A stretch of DNA of 64,000 nucleotides. Source: Leifsonia soli (GTDB lineage Bacteria > Actinomycetota > Actinomycetes > Actinomycetales > Microbacteriaceae). Below the pieces are notes generated by a model. The model saw only the letters and a program-made list of their open reading frames with translations. It was not told the DNA's origin and did not search any database. The translations under genes were made by a program, and so were the position numbers. The DNA is taken from NCBI RefSeq assembly GCF_013408745.1, contig NZ_JACCBJ010000001.1, positions 434,001-498,000 of the forward strand. Direction: 5' to 3'. The stretch's first letter is position 1. The number at the start of each line of letters is the position of its first letter. Below are positions 33,282 through 42,167 of this stretch, piece by piece.

Positions 33282-34205
33282 GTGCCGCGTTTCGTCCAGT
33301 TCGATGAGTTCGGCTCCCGCGACTACCTGCAGGTGGTCGAGCGGGAGAGACCGTGGGCCGGTCCGGGCCAGGTGCTGGTGCGGGTGATGGCCGCCGGGCT
33401 CAACCCGATGGACGTGAAGGCGTATCGCGACGAGCGGTCCGCCGCGCGGATGGGCGTCACGCTGCCGAGCGGGATCGGTCAGGACTTCGCCGGGTTCGTC
33501 GAGGAGGTCGGCGATGGCGTGACGCGCTTCGAGCTCGGCCAGGCCGTACTCGGCACGGCGCCGTTCGCCTCCATCGCCGACTTCGTCGTGGTGGCGGAGG
33601 ACGGCCAGGTGATCCCCAAGCCCGACCCTCTCACCTTCGAGGTGGCCGGCTCCCTCGGCGTCGTCGGCCGGACGGCCATGGCGAGCGTGCGCTCGCTGGG
33701 CATCCGCGAGCGCGACACGGTGCTGGTGAGCGCCGCCGCGGGCGGGGTCGGCGTTCTCGCCGCCCAGCTCGTCGTCCGCGCCGGCGCGACCGTGATCGGC
33801 ACGGCGAGCGAGGAGAACCACGAGTTCCTCGAGTCTCTCGGCGTCATCCCGGTGACCTACGGGGACGGCCTCGCCCAGCGGGTGCGCGAGGCGCTCGACG
33901 ACGACCGCGTCACCGCGGTGCTGGACAACCACGGTGCGGACACCATCGAGGCGGCGCTGGAGCTCGGCGTCCCGATCGAGCGCGTCAACTCCATCGCGGC
34001 GTTCGGACCGGCCGCGCACGGTGCGCAGAACGTCGGAGGCTCCGCCGGCACCAACGACGACCTCGCCGAACTGGCCGATCTGCTCGCCGAGAACGAGCTG
34101 GTGCTGCCGATCGACTCGATCTATCCCATCGAGCGGACCGTCGAGGCGTACGGCAGGCTCGAGGCCGGCCACGTGCGCGGCAAGATCGTCATCGTCACCG
34201 ACTGA
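33282..34205 (+). CDS. NADPH:quinone oxidoreductase-like MDR protein
   Basis: 307-residue zinc-independent medium-chain dehydrogenase/reductase of the quinone oxidoreductase type. N-terminal GroES-like domain: GPGQVLVRVMAAGLNPMDVKAYR and GQDFAGFVEEVGDGV; Rossmann domain: VLVSAAAGGVGVLAAQLVVRAGATVIGTAS. No zinc-ligand cysteines. Likely reduces small quinones or enones with NADPH; substrate unknown. A TAGGCT at 33247 and a good GGAAGGAG before the GTG indicate a leadered transcript. Confidence 0.9.
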   Translation: MPRFVQFDEFGSRDYLQVVERERPWAGPGQVLVRVMAAGLNPMDVKAYRDERSAARMGVTLPSGIGQDFAGFVEEVGDGVTRFELGQAVLGTAPFASIADFVVVAEDGQVIPKPDPLTFEVAGSLGVVGRTAMASVRSLGIRERDTVLVSAAAGGVGVLAAQLVVRAGATVIGTASEENHEFLESLGVIPVTYGDGLAQRVREALDDDRVTAVLDNHGADTIEAALELGVPIERVNSIAAFGPAAHGAQNVGGSAGTNDDLAELADLLAENELVLPIDSIYPIERTVEAYGRLEAGHVRGKIVIVTD

Positions 34206-34220
34206 GCGTAAGGAGCATCC

Positions 34221-34628
34221 ATGATCGCAGAGGACATCGCCCGGCAGCTTCGTGCCGCGGGCCTGCGCTGGCAGCCGGTGTCGGGCGACACGTTCGCCAT
34301 CGACCGTCCCGGCATGGAGGGCGAGCGCTTCACCGTCAGCGAGATGACGATCGAGCCGCACCACTTCGATACGGGGACGATCCTCGGCTTCAACGGCACC
34401 ACCGAGTGGGCGCTCGACTCGCTCGCGGTGGAGGACGCCCTGTGGATCCCGCGCGAGGACCAGCTGCGCGAGCTGCTCGGCGGCACGTTCCGGCATCTGG
34501 CGCGCACACCCGACGGCTACCGGGTCACCGTGGTGATCGAGAGGGAGGAGCGGTACTTCGAGCACGACGACGCCGCCACCGCGTACGCGCAGGCGCTGCT
34601 GTCGCTGATCGGCGCGTCCGTCTCCTAG
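34221..34628 (+). CDS. Conserved hypothetical protein, about 135 residues
   Basis: I do not recognise a domain with confidence. The protein is soluble with mixed alpha/beta content; notable segments are QLRAAGLRWQPVSGDTFAID, HHFDTGTILGFNGTTEWAL and EDALWIPREDQLRELLGG. Homologues I have seen in Microbacteriaceae are sometimes labelled as pilus assembly proteins, without visible support here. AAGGAG six bases before the ATG; 15 bases after the oxidoreductase stop, so probably one operon. Its stop overlaps that of the GNAT gene on the other strand by three bases. Confidence 0.75.
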   Translation: MIAEDIARQLRAAGLRWQPVSGDTFAIDRPGMEGERFTVSEMTIEPHHFDTGTILGFNGTTEWALDSLAVEDALWIPREDQLRELLGGTFRHLARTPDGYRVTVVIEREERYFEHDDAATAYAQALLSLIGASVS

Positions 34629-35104
34629 CGATGCAGGCTCGGCCGCGCGAGCCCGAGATGGAGCAGCGGATACGGACGCCCCGCCTCATCGGTCGCGCTC
34701 CGGCCGACGACCTCGAACCCGCGGGACAGGTAGAAGCCGGCGGCCGACCCGTTCTGCTCGTTGACGTCGACGCGGACGATGCCCTGGTCGCGGATGGCGT
34801 GGTCGAGGAGCGCCGTGCCGATCCCTCCGCCGCGCTCGGCCGCATCGACGAACAGCATCTCCAGGGTGCCGTCGAGCACACCGGAGAAGCCGACCGGTCG
34901 GCCGTCGCGCTCGGCGACCGACAGCGTCACGGCGGGGAAGTAGTCGGACGCCAGCCGTGCCTCGATCTCGTCGCGGTCGGCGGCGGAGAGGAAGTCGTGG
35001 GTCGCATCCACGGCTCGGCGCCAGATCGCCACGAGAGCCGGGTACTCGGCTGGTCCGGCGGAGGGCCGGATGCGCGCGGGCACACCGGTGGATGCGGACA
35101 CCAT
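34625..35104 (-). CDS. GNAT family N-acetyltransferase
   Basis: 159 residues with the GNAT fold. VGFSGVLDGTLEMLFVDAAERGGGIGTALLDHAI carries the acetyl-CoA pyrophosphate loop (RGGGIG), and VNEQNGSAAGFYLSRGFEVVGR is the typical C-terminal motif B. Resembles the YjaB/ElaA-like group; the substrate is unknown. The ATG at 35104 is preceded by AAGGGA and, further up, TAGGCT. Confidence 0.88.
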   Translation of the reverse strand: MVSASTGVPARIRPSAGPAEYPALVAIWRRAVDATHDFLSAADRDEIEARLASDYFPAVTLSVAERDGRPVGFSGVLDGTLEMLFVDAAERGGGIGTALLDHAIRDQGIVRVDVNEQNGSAAGFYLSRGFEVVGRSATDEAGRPYPLLHLGLARPSLHR

Positions 35105-35138
35105 GCGGGCTCCCTTCGGCGGATATCGGCCTTCCAGC

Positions 35139-36437
35139 CTACGGAATGACCGGCGAAGCGGCCGGAGCCAGGATGCCCGCATCCAGCTCGGCGACGCTGC
35201 GGACGCCGGCGAGGCCGAGCGTGATGTCGAGCTCGGCGATGGTGTTGCGCAGCAGCTCCCGGACGCCGGCCTCGCCCGCGACCGCCAGTGCATAGGCGTA
35301 CGGCCGGCCGATCGCGACCGCCCGCGCGCCGAGGGCCAGAGCGATCACCGCGTCCGCGCCTCCGCGGATGCCGCTGTCGAAGAGCACAGGCGCGCGTCCG
35401 TCGATCGCCGCGACGACTCCGGGCAGCGCATCGAGCGCCGCGATCTCCCCGTCGATCTGGCGGCCGCCGTGGTTCGAGACCTGCACCGCGTCCACTCCGG
35501 CGTCGAGCGCGCGACGGGCGTCGTCGGGATGGAGCACGCCCTTCAGCACGATCGGCAGCCGGGTGCGCTCCCGCAGGAACGCCAGGTCGTCCCACGTCAG
35601 GGAGGGGTCCGCGAACACGTCGAGGAACGTCTCGACCGCGGCGAGCGGCTCGCCCGACCGCAGCTTCTCGCGCAGCGGTCCCGGATGGTGGCGCAGGATG
35701 CCGGCGAAGGCCGCGAGCGCCGCGGGCGTCGGCGTGGTGCGCGGTCGGACGGCCACCGCCGCCCGCTCCCGCACCAGCTGCCGGAAGACGGGATCGCTGG
35801 TGTACTGAGCAATCCCCAGCCCGCGGCTGAACGGCAGATACCCGAGGGCCAGGTCGCGGGGCCGCCAGCCCAGGACGTGCGTGTCGAGGGTGACGACGAT
35901 GGCCTCGCAGCCGGAGCGCTCCGCCCGCTCGACCAGGCTCGCCACGAGGTCGCGCGACGAGCTCCAGTACAGCTGGAACCAGCGGGAGGCGCCGGGCGCC
36001 GCGTCGTCCATGGCGGCGGCGACCTCCTCCATCGGCTGCGATGCCTGCGTGGAGAGCACGGCAGGGACGCCGAGGGCCGCTGCTGCGCGCGCGGCGGCCG
36101 CATCCCCTCCGCGCCGGGCGAGTTCCAGCACGCCGATCGGCGCGAGCAGTAGCGGCGTCGGGCGGCGGACGCCGAACAGCTCGACGGAGAGGTCGCGAGC
36201 GGACACGTCGCGCAGCACGCGCGGAACGATGCGTCGCCGCCGGAACGCGTCGGCGTTGGCGTCCGCCGTGCGTTCGAGCCCGGCGGACCCGGCGATGTAC
36301 GCGAACGCCGCACGGCTCAGCCGGCGCTGCGCCGCCCGTTCCAGCTGTGCGTAGCCCACCGGGATGCGCGGGCGACGGCCGGCGACGCCGTCGCGGTAGA
36401 TCTCGGACTGGGCGTCGCGCCCGGCGCTGGAGCTCAT
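35139..36437 (-). CDS. FMN-dependent alpha-hydroxy-acid oxidising protein (lactate 2-monooxygenase-like)
   Basis: 432 residues, longer than glycolate or lactate oxidases (about 360) and close to lactate 2-monooxygenase. The FMN TIM-barrel motifs are AFAYIAGSAGLERT, RWFQLYWSSSRDL, IVVTLDTHVLGWRPRDLALGYLPF and the catalytic-His segment DAVQVSNHGGRQIDG, then LFDSGIRGGADAVIALALGARAVAIGRPYAY. The longer insertion loop before DLALGYLPF fits the monooxygenase branch. Product would be acetate and CO2 from lactate, or pyruvate if it acts as an oxidase. AGGAG before the ATG. Confidence 0.88.
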   Translation of the reverse strand: MSSSAGRDAQSEIYRDGVAGRRPRIPVGYAQLERAAQRRLSRAAFAYIAGSAGLERTADANADAFRRRRIVPRVLRDVSARDLSVELFGVRRPTPLLLAPIGVLELARRGGDAAAARAAAALGVPAVLSTQASQPMEEVAAAMDDAAPGASRWFQLYWSSSRDLVASLVERAERSGCEAIVVTLDTHVLGWRPRDLALGYLPFSRGLGIAQYTSDPVFRQLVRERAAVAVRPRTTPTPAALAAFAGILRHHPGPLREKLRSGEPLAAVETFLDVFADPSLTWDDLAFLRERTRLPIVLKGVLHPDDARRALDAGVDAVQVSNHGGRQIDGEIAALDALPGVVAAIDGRAPVLFDSGIRGGADAVIALALGARAVAIGRPYAYALAVAGEAGVRELLRNTIAELDITLGLAGVRSVAELDAGILAPAASPVIP

Positions 36438-36532
36438 GGCTCCTATCCTCCATGAATCCGGTTGACGCAACACGCCGTCGGTGGGCACGGCCGGACGGCG
36501 TGTCGTGTCCACTGGACCGGCGAAGAGGCGCG

Positions 36533-37186
36533 TCAGCGGCGGCGCGGGCGCTTGCGCGGAGTGGACGAGCGTGGACCCGAGGGCGCACGGCCGCCGGACG
36601 GCGTGCGCGGGCCGCCCGCCTTGCGGCCGTCGGCCGCCTCGCGCGCCGCGATCTCCGGGTTGCGCGAGCTGTGGGCCGTGCGGCCCCGGACGATCCCGAT
36701 GAAGTCGTCCACCAGTGGATGCTGCCCCTCCCGCGGCCAGGTCAGGCCGATGCGGCTCTGCGGGGCGTCCTCGAGGGGCAGGGCCACCACGTCCTTGCGA
36801 CGGAGGGCCTTCGCGACCGACGCGGGCAGCAGGGCGATGCCGTCGCCCGCGGCGACGCTGCGCATGAGCGCCTCCGACGGCTCGCCCGTGACCCGCGGCT
36901 CGCCGTCGAGGTCGGCGATCCGGAGGTGCTCCTCCAGGGTGAGCAGGTGCTCGTGGTGCGCGACGACCACCACATCCTCGGCATAGAGCGGGATGAGGTG
37001 GCGATCGTCGTCCGCCTCGGCGTCGCGGGCGAACACCATGTCCGCGTCCCCGGCCGCGAGCACGGCGAGGGGATCGCCGCTCGGCCGCACCACGAGCTCC
37101 ACGTCGGGGAGGCGCTGCTCGAACGCGCGCGTCCACTTGCCGACGGTGACACCGAGCGGGAAGGCGATCGCGAAGCGGGAGGGCAC
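36533..37186 (-). CDS. LysR-type effector-binding domain protein without DNA-binding domain
   Basis: 217 residues that match only the periplasmic-binding-protein-like effector domain of LysR regulators: FAIAFPLGVTVGKWTRAFEQRLPDVELVV, DADMVFARDAEADDDRHLIPLYAEDVVVVAHHEH, and VAAGDGIALLPASVAKAL. No winged helix precedes it: the GTG at 37186 has TACCCT exactly six bases upstream and the next gene begins divergently 33 bases away. The basic C-tail (about 40 residues ending RKRPRRR) may bind nucleic acid. It may work with the divergent DUF5997 protein. Confidence 0.8.
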   Translation of the reverse strand: MPSRFAIAFPLGVTVGKWTRAFEQRLPDVELVVRPSGDPLAVLAAGDADMVFARDAEADDDRHLIPLYAEDVVVVAHHEHLLTLEEHLRIADLDGEPRVTGEPSEALMRSVAAGDGIALLPASVAKALRRKDVVALPLEDAPQSRIGLTWPREGQHPLVDDFIGIVRGRTAHSSRNPEIAAREAADGRKAGGPRTPSGGRAPSGPRSSTPRKRPRRR

Positions 37187-37219
37187 CTGACGAGGGTAGC
37201 GAACGGTAGCCTGGAGAAC
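37187..37219. promoter_or_regulatory. Divergent leaderless promoters (LysR effector domain / DUF5997)
   Basis: 33 bases between divergent starts. TACCCT on the minus strand (37193-37198) lies six bases before the GTG at 37186; TAGCCT on the plus strand (37207-37212) lies seven bases before the ATG at 37220. The pair supports both starts and leaves no room for a missing HTH on the LysR-like gene. Confidence 0.6.
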
Positions 37220-37612
37220 ATGAAGGCGCAGACGATGAAACCGGCCACAGCGGCCAAGAAGCTCGGCATCTACCTGCCGGCGGCGCCCGACGACTTCCGC
37301 GACCGCGAGATCAGCCGGACCGAGCTGGATGCGCTGACCGCCGAGCCGCCGGAGTGGCTGAAGACCCTGCGCGCCGACGGGCCGCATCCCCGCGACGTCG
37401 TGGCACGCAAGCTGGGCGTCTCCAACTCGGGCCTCGCCCGCGGAGGGGTGACCGAGGCGCTCACCACCGCTCAGATCAAGGACCTGCTGGCCGACCCGCC
37501 GCAGTGGCTGGTCGACGAGCGGGCGACGCAGGCGGCCGTCCGCGCCGAGAACGCGCGCGTCAAGCAGCGCGATGCCGAGCGCGCGGCGCGCTGGGCGGCC
37601 GAAGAGGAGTAG
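37220..37612 (+). CDS. DUF5997 family protein with possible helix-turn-helix
   Basis: 130 residues, start MKAQTMKPATAAKKLGIYLPAAPDDF as in the DUF5997 family. Residues 57-77 (PRDVVARKLGVSNSGLARGGV) look like a helix-turn-helix, and the tail (AVRAENARVKQRDAERAARW) like a charged helix. Divergent from a LysR effector domain that lacks its own HTH, so the two could form a two-piece regulator; this is inference. The second Met at codon 6 is an alternative start. Confidence 0.75.
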   Translation: MKAQTMKPATAAKKLGIYLPAAPDDFRDREISRTELDALTAEPPEWLKTLRADGPHPRDVVARKLGVSNSGLARGGVTEALTTAQIKDLLADPPQWLVDERATQAAVRAENARVKQRDAERAARWAAEEE

Positions 37613-37618
37613 GCGGCC

Positions 37619-38044
37619 TCACGCCCCGCCGGGCTCCGGGCTGCCGTCCGGTGTGCGGGTCGCCGACCGCGCGGCCCGCGCGATCGTCTGCGGCCCCGTC
37701 ACCAGAGCCCGCCGCCAGGGCGCGACGCCGTCGATCTCGACCTGCAGCGAGAAGCTCAGGATGGTGCGGATGAGGACGATGATCCCGAGCACCACCGCAT
37801 CCGTCAGCGACGGCGTCGACGTCACGGTCTTCACCAGGTCGGCCGCGACGAGGATCTCGAGGCCGAGCAGGATGACGCCGCCGAAGCTCTCGCGCAGGGT
37901 CCGGAACGCCGCGGCCCCGCTGCGCTGACGCCGCCAGGCGACCAGCGACAGGCCGATCGCGACGAGGAGGCCGATGGCCATCGCGGCGACGCCGGCGAAC
38001 TCGAACGCCGTACCGGTCGCCTCGAACAACGCGTGCGCATCCAT
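37619..38044 (-). CDS. DUF1622 family membrane protein
   Basis: 141 residues with three predicted transmembrane helices: about 13-36, 52-72 and 80-100. The SFGGVILLGLEILVAADLVKTV segment and IRTILSFSLQVEIDG are diagnostic of DUF1622, a family of small inner-membrane proteins of unknown role. Convergent with the DUF5997 gene with a 6-base gap. Confidence 0.85.
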   Translation of the reverse strand: MDAHALFEATGTAFEFAGVAAMAIGLLVAIGLSLVAWRRQRSGAAAFRTLRESFGGVILLGLEILVAADLVKTVTSTPSLTDAVVLGIIVLIRTILSFSLQVEIDGVAPWRRALVTGPQTIARAARSATRTPDGSPEPGGA

Positions 38045-38073
38045 GTGCTCATGGTGCCACGTAGAATTCTCCG

Positions 38074-39576
38074 GTGCCTCCCGAAACCCCGGCGTCCTCC
38101 GGCCTCGACCCCGATGAGCTCGCCGTCACCCTCCGCGTCCTCGGACAGCTGCATGAGCTGGACCAGGAGCACCCCGACTACGTGACCGTGCGCCGCGCGA
38201 CCGCCCACATGTTCAAGGCGTCGAAGCAGGCCAGGAAGCGGCAGCTCCGCGAGCAGGTGCAGGCGGCCGACCGCGCCGTCATCGCCGCGACCGCCACCGG
38301 CGCGCCCGACCGCATCGACGACGAGACCCGTGGCCGCGAGCTGACCTCCGGCACGACGGCGTCGCACACCGCAGGCACGCTCATCACGCCGCGCGCCTGC
38401 TACATCTGCAAGCAGGACTACACCCAGGTCGACTGGTTCTACCACCAGCTGTGCCCGTCGTGCGCGGCGTTCAGCCACGCGAAGCGCAACGCGCGCACCG
38501 ACCTCACCGGCAAGCGCGCGCTGCTCACGGGCGGCCGCGCGAAGATCGGCATGCACATCGCCCTGCGGCTGCTGCGCGACGGCGCGCACCTGACGATCAC
38601 CACCCGGTTCCCGCGGGATGCGGTGCGCCGGTTCTCGCAGCTGCCGGACGCCGGCCGCTGGATCGACCGACTCCGGGTCGTGGGCATCGACCTGCGCGAC
38701 CCCGCCCAGGTCATCGCCCTGGCGGACTCCGTCGCCGAGCGCGGGGGCCTCGACATCCTGATCAACAACGCCGCGCAGACCGTGCGGCGCTCGCCCGGCG
38801 CGTACTCGCTGCTCGCCGAGGCGGAGACGCAGCCCCTGCCCGACGGTCCGCTGCCCGAGCTCGAGACGTTCGGCCACACCGCCGATCCGCATCCCCTCGC
38901 CCTGGAGCGCTCGGTCGCGGCGCACCCGCTGCTGTCGGCGGCAGACGTCCGCGGGACGATCGCGGAGGTCGCCGGCGCCGCGGCGCTCACCGCCGACGAC
39001 CTCGCGGCCGTCGCGATGGCCGCCGGCTCGTCGTCGCTCGAGAAGCACGCCGACGGCACCGCCATCGACGCGGGAGGGCTGGTGCCGGATGTTGCGCACG
39101 TGAACAGCTGGACGCAGACGATCGGAGCGATCGACACGCTTGAGCTGCTCGAGGTCCAGCTGTGCAACCAGACCGCTCCGTTCATCCTGATCGACCGGCT
39201 GCGCCCGTCCCTCGCCGCCGCCGGCCGCTCGTACATCGTCAACGTGTCGGCGATGGAGGGCGTCTTCGGCCGCCGCTACAAGGGCCCCGGCCACCCGCAC
39301 ACCAACATGTCGAAGGCGGCGCTCAACATGCTCACGCGCACGAGCGCGGCCGAGCTGTTCGAGACCGACGGCATCCTGATGACGGCCGTGGACACCGGAT
39401 GGATCACCGACGAGCGTCCGCACCACACGAAGGTGCGGCTCGCGGAGGAGGGCTTCCACGCCCCGCTCGACCTCGTCGACGGCGCGGCCCGCGTCTACGA
39501 CCCGATCGTGCGGGGAGAGGCGGGCGAGGACGTCTACGGCGTCTTCCTCAAGGACTACCGTGCCTCGGCCTGGTGA
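38074..39576 (+). CDS. SDR-like protein with N-terminal zinc ribbon and missing catalytic Tyr
   Basis: 500 residues. Residues 1-105 are charged and helical; C109-x2-C112...C127-x2-C130 (ACYICKQDY...LCPSC) looks like a zinc ribbon; a Rossmann fold starts at 148 with [16 protein letters not shown] and continues with ILINNAAQ (229-235). About 100 extra residues (240-345) are inserted before [11 protein letters not shown] (Ser392). At the YxxxK position the sequence is HTNMSK, so Tyr is replaced by Thr410 while Lys414 is kept; Tyr402 is nearby. The activity may differ from normal SDRs. TAGAAT six bases before the GTG supports this start. Confidence 0.82.
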   Translation: MPPETPASSGLDPDELAVTLRVLGQLHELDQEHPDYVTVRRATAHMFKASKQARKRQLREQVQAADRAVIAATATGAPDRIDDETRGRELTSGTTASHTAGTLITPRACYICKQDYTQVDWFYHQLCPSCAAFSHAKRNARTDLTGKRALLTGGRAKIGMHIALRLLRDGAHLTITTRFPRDAVRRFSQLPDAGRWIDRLRVVGIDLRDPAQVIALADSVAERGGLDILINNAAQTVRRSPGAYSLLAEAETQPLPDGPLPELETFGHTADPHPLALERSVAAHPLLSAADVRGTIAEVAGAAALTADDLAAVAMAAGSSSLEKHADGTAIDAGGLVPDVAHVNSWTQTIGAIDTLELLEVQLCNQTAPFILIDRLRPSLAAAGRSYIVNVSAMEGVFGRRYKGPGHPHTNMSKAALNMLTRTSAAELFETDGILMTAVDTGWITDERPHHTKVRLAEEGFHAPLDLVDGAARVYDPIVRGEAGEDVYGVFLKDYRASAW

Positions 39577-39616
39577 GCGCTACGCTGACGACGAAGGCAT
39601 GAGCGGAAGGACGCCG

Positions 39617-41707
39617 ATGTCGAGCACTCCGGGCCAGCAGACCCCCAGCGGCGAGGCGACCTCGGGCGAGGCGACCTCGGGCGAGGCGACCGCGGGCGAC
39701 GGCGCCCCGGCGCCGGTCCCGCGGGTCACGCCCCGCAGCGCCGTGCCCGTCCCGGGGCAGGCCCGCCCCATCCCGGCGCAGGCGAAGGGCGGCAGGTTCC
39801 GCCACTGGCTGCTCACCGGCCTGGTGGATGAGCGCGGTACCCAGCAGGGACCGCACGGCCGCAACCCCGAGCGCACGCACCCGTGGTGGCAGGTCATGTG
39901 CCTCACCGGCGTCGACTACTTCTCGACCCTCGGCTACCAGCCGGCCATCGCCGCGCTCGCCGCCGGCCTCATCTCGCCGTTCGCGACCCTGGTGCTCGTC
40001 GCCCTCACCCTGCTCGGGGCGCTGCCGGTGTACCGCCGGGTTGCGCGCGAGAGCTTCAAGGGCTCCGGCTCGATCGCCATGCTGGAGCGTCTGCTGCCGT
40101 GGTGGGCCGGCAAGCTGCTGGTGCTCGTCCTGCTCGGGTTCGCGGCGACCGACTTCATGATCACGATCACGCTGTCGGCGGCGGACGCCTCGGCGCACGC
40201 GATCGAGAACCCGTACTCGCCGGAGTGGTTCCACGGCAACAACGTGCTCATCACGCTGTTCCTGCTCGCACTCCTCGGCGCCGTCTTCCTCAAGGGCTTC
40301 AAGGAGGCGATCGGCATCGCGGTGGTGCTCGTCGCGGTCTACTTGGCGCTGAACGTCATCGTGGTGACCACCTCCATCGTGGAGGTGTTCCAGCACCCCA
40401 CCGCCGTCGACGACTGGTGGAGCGCGCTGTTCCGGCAGAACGGCGATCCGCTCGTCGTGGTGGGCATCGCGCTGATCGTGTTCCCGCGCCTGGCCCTGGG
40501 CCTCTCCGGCTTCGAGACCGGCGTCGCCGTCATGCCGCAGATCAAGGGCCGGCCGGACGACGACCCGGCCTACCCGAAGGGGCGCATCCGCGGCGCGGGG
40601 CGCCTGCTGACGACGGCGGCGATCATCATGAGCGTCTTCCTCATCACGTCGAGCTTCACGACGACGCTGCTCATCCCGCAGAAGGACTTCCAGCCCGGCG
40701 GCCCCGCGAACGGACGCGCGCTGGCGTACCTCGCGCACGAGTACCTCGGCAACGGGTTCGGCACGGTCTACGACATCAGCACGATCCTCATCCTGTGGTT
40801 CGCCGGAGCATCGGCCATGGCCGGTCTGCTCAACCTCGTTCCACGCTACCTGCCCCGCTACGGGATGGCGCCGCAGTGGGCGCGCGCGGTGCGTCCGCTC
40901 GTCCTGGTGTTCACGGCCATCGCGTTCCTCATCACCCTGGTGTTCGAGGCGAGCGTGGATGCGCAGGGCGGCGCATACGCGACGGGCGTCCTGGTGCTGA
41001 TCACCTCCGCATCCCTCGCGGTGACGCTGTCGGCCCGGCGGAAGCGGCAGCACAAGCGCATGGTCGCGTTCGGCGTGATCACGGCGATCTTCGTCTACAC
41101 GACGGTGGACAACATCATCGAGCGGCCGGACGGCCTGCGGATCGCGACGCTCTTCATCCTCGCGATCCTGGTCGTGTCCATCGTGTCGCGGATCGGCCGG
41201 TCGTTCCAGCTGCGCGCCACCTCCGTCACCTTCGACGTGACGGCGCTCGACTTCATCCTCGAAGACGCCGAGGAGGGCGAGATCCGCATCATCTCGCACG
41301 AGCCGGACGTCGACACGGACAAGGAGTACGCGCAGAAGAACAAGGACGAGCGGAAGTTCAGCCACATCCCGCAGCGGTCGCGCACCATCTTCCTCGAGGT
41401 GCTGCCGTCGGACTCCTCCGACTTCGAGGAGGACCTGGAGGTGCAGGGTGTCGTCAAGCACGGCTACCGGGTGCTGCAGGTGCGCAGCGGCAACGTGCCG
41501 AACACGATCGCGGCCGTGCTGCTCGAGATGCGCGACATCACCGGGGTGGTGCCGGCGATCTACTTCGAGTGGACGGAGGGCAACCCGATCTCGAACATGT
41601 TCCGCTACCTGATCACCGGCGTCGGCGAGGTCGCCCCGGTGACCCGCGAGGTGCTGCGGGAGGCCGAGAAGGACGTCAAGCGCCGGCCGCTCGTCCACGT
41701 GTCCTGA
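39617..41707 (+). CDS. APC-superfamily amino acid permease with C-terminal cytosolic domain
   Basis: 696 residues. A low-complexity N-terminus of about 55 residues (three SGEAT repeats, Pro-rich) precedes about 12 transmembrane helices beginning [33 protein letters not shown], the APC unwound-helix region. After the last helix (about residue 540) is a roughly 150-residue soluble domain with [21 protein letters not shown] and [19 protein letters not shown], perhaps a USP- or ferredoxin-like regulatory domain. The ATG at 39617 has GGAAGG; an upstream ATG at 39599 is less likely. Substrate unknown. Confidence 0.88.
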   Translation: MSSTPGQQTPSGEATSGEATSGEATAGDGAPAPVPRVTPRSAVPVPGQARPIPAQAKGGRFRHWLLTGLVDERGTQQGPHGRNPERTHPWWQVMCLTGVDYFSTLGYQPAIAALAAGLISPFATLVLVALTLLGALPVYRRVARESFKGSGSIAMLERLLPWWAGKLLVLVLLGFAATDFMITITLSAADASAHAIENPYSPEWFHGNNVLITLFLLALLGAVFLKGFKEAIGIAVVLVAVYLALNVIVVTTSIVEVFQHPTAVDDWWSALFRQNGDPLVVVGIALIVFPRLALGLSGFETGVAVMPQIKGRPDDDPAYPKGRIRGAGRLLTTAAIIMSVFLITSSFTTTLLIPQKDFQPGGPANGRALAYLAHEYLGNGFGTVYDISTILILWFAGASAMAGLLNLVPRYLPRYGMAPQWARAVRPLVLVFTAIAFLITLVFEASVDAQGGAYATGVLVLITSASLAVTLSARRKRQHKRMVAFGVITAIFVYTTVDNIIERPDGLRIATLFILAILVVSIVSRIGRSFQLRATSVTFDVTALDFILEDAEEGEIRIISHEPDVDTDKEYAQKNKDERKFSHIPQRSRTIFLEVLPSDSSDFEEDLEVQGVVKHGYRVLQVRSGNVPNTIAAVLLEMRDITGVVPAIYFEWTEGNPISNMFRYLITGVGEVAPVTREVLREAEKDVKRRPLVHVS
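39650..39694 (+). repeat. Three tandem 15-bp units inside the permease gene
   Basis: GGCGAGGCGACCTCG at 39650, 39665 and, with one change, 39680. They encode Gly-Glu-Ala-Thr-Ser repeats in the disordered N-terminus. The unit keeps the frame, so copy number can vary without breaking the gene. Confidence 0.85.
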
Positions 41708-41856
41708 GCCCCCGATTCGTCACGAATGGCGACCATTCGTCACGAATGGCGACCATTCGTGACGAATCGCGGGCTCAGGACACGTGCGCCCGAGCTAGCG
41801 ACTCGTCACGAACGGCGGTCATTCGTCACGAATGGTCGCCATTCGTGACGAATCGC
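41696..41856. repeat. Cluster of ATTCG-N3-CGAAT palindromes with a 91-bp outer palindrome
   Basis: The 13-mer ATTCGTCACGAAT or ATTCGTGACGAAT occurs at 41715, 41735, 41755, 41821 and 41841, with a degenerate copy near 41803. The first three are 20 bases apart. They are enclosed by 25-base arms (41696-41720 and 41762-41786, one mismatch); the left arm is the last codons and stop of the permease gene and the right arm its inverted copy. The region ends before the convergent DUF6510 gene. Confidence 0.9.
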
Positions 41857-41900
41857 GGCGGGTGGGGGGCGAGAGGGAGAGAGGGAGAGCGGGAGCGGGG

Positions 41901-42167
41901 CTATTCGACCGCGAACTCCAGCCAGGCGAGGCCCCGCAGGTCGAGGCAGAGCCGTCCGGCGCGCTCCGCGGCGACCGCCAGCACGTCGCCGCAGACCGAA
42001 CAGCGGACGACCAGCCCGTGCTCGTCCAGGTAGACGCGGCCGCGGGCGACGACCGACTCGTCGCCGCAGTTGCCGCAGCAGCCGACCGCGGTGGTGACGT
42101 CGGCCGCGAAGACCTCCGACAGCATCCCGGCCGCGGCGTTCCCGTCGAGGAAGTCCTGTTCCGTCAT
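41901..42167 (-). CDS. DUF6510 family zinc-ribbon protein
   Basis: 88 residues. Two Cys pairs, CGNCGDE (residues 30-33) and CSVCGDV (about 56-59), separated by an antiparallel beta segment, form a likely zinc ribbon; an extra Cys lies just before the first pair. The C-terminus LDLRGLAWLEFAVE is typical of the family. It is the third gene after a sulfite-oxidase-like enzyme and its flavin reductase, overlapping the latter by four bases (ATGA), so it may serve that molybdoenzyme, for example as a redox or assembly factor. This role is inferred from context only. Confidence 0.85.
   Translation of the reverse strand: MTEQDFLDGNAAAGMLSEVFAADVTTAVGCCGNCGDESVVARGRVYLDEHGLVVRCSVCGDVLAVAAERAGRLCLDLRGLAWLEFAVE

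Noticed and set aside
36533..37387. LysR-like gene with a longer N-terminus starting at 37387
   Set aside because: The extra 67 residues show no HTH and overlap the divergent DUF5997 gene; GTG 37186 has a promoter box at the right distance.
41715..41853. Regularly spaced repeats considered as a CRISPR array
   Set aside because: Repeats are 13-base palindromes 20 bases apart with near-identical 7-base gaps, so there are no unique spacers; no cas genes nearby.
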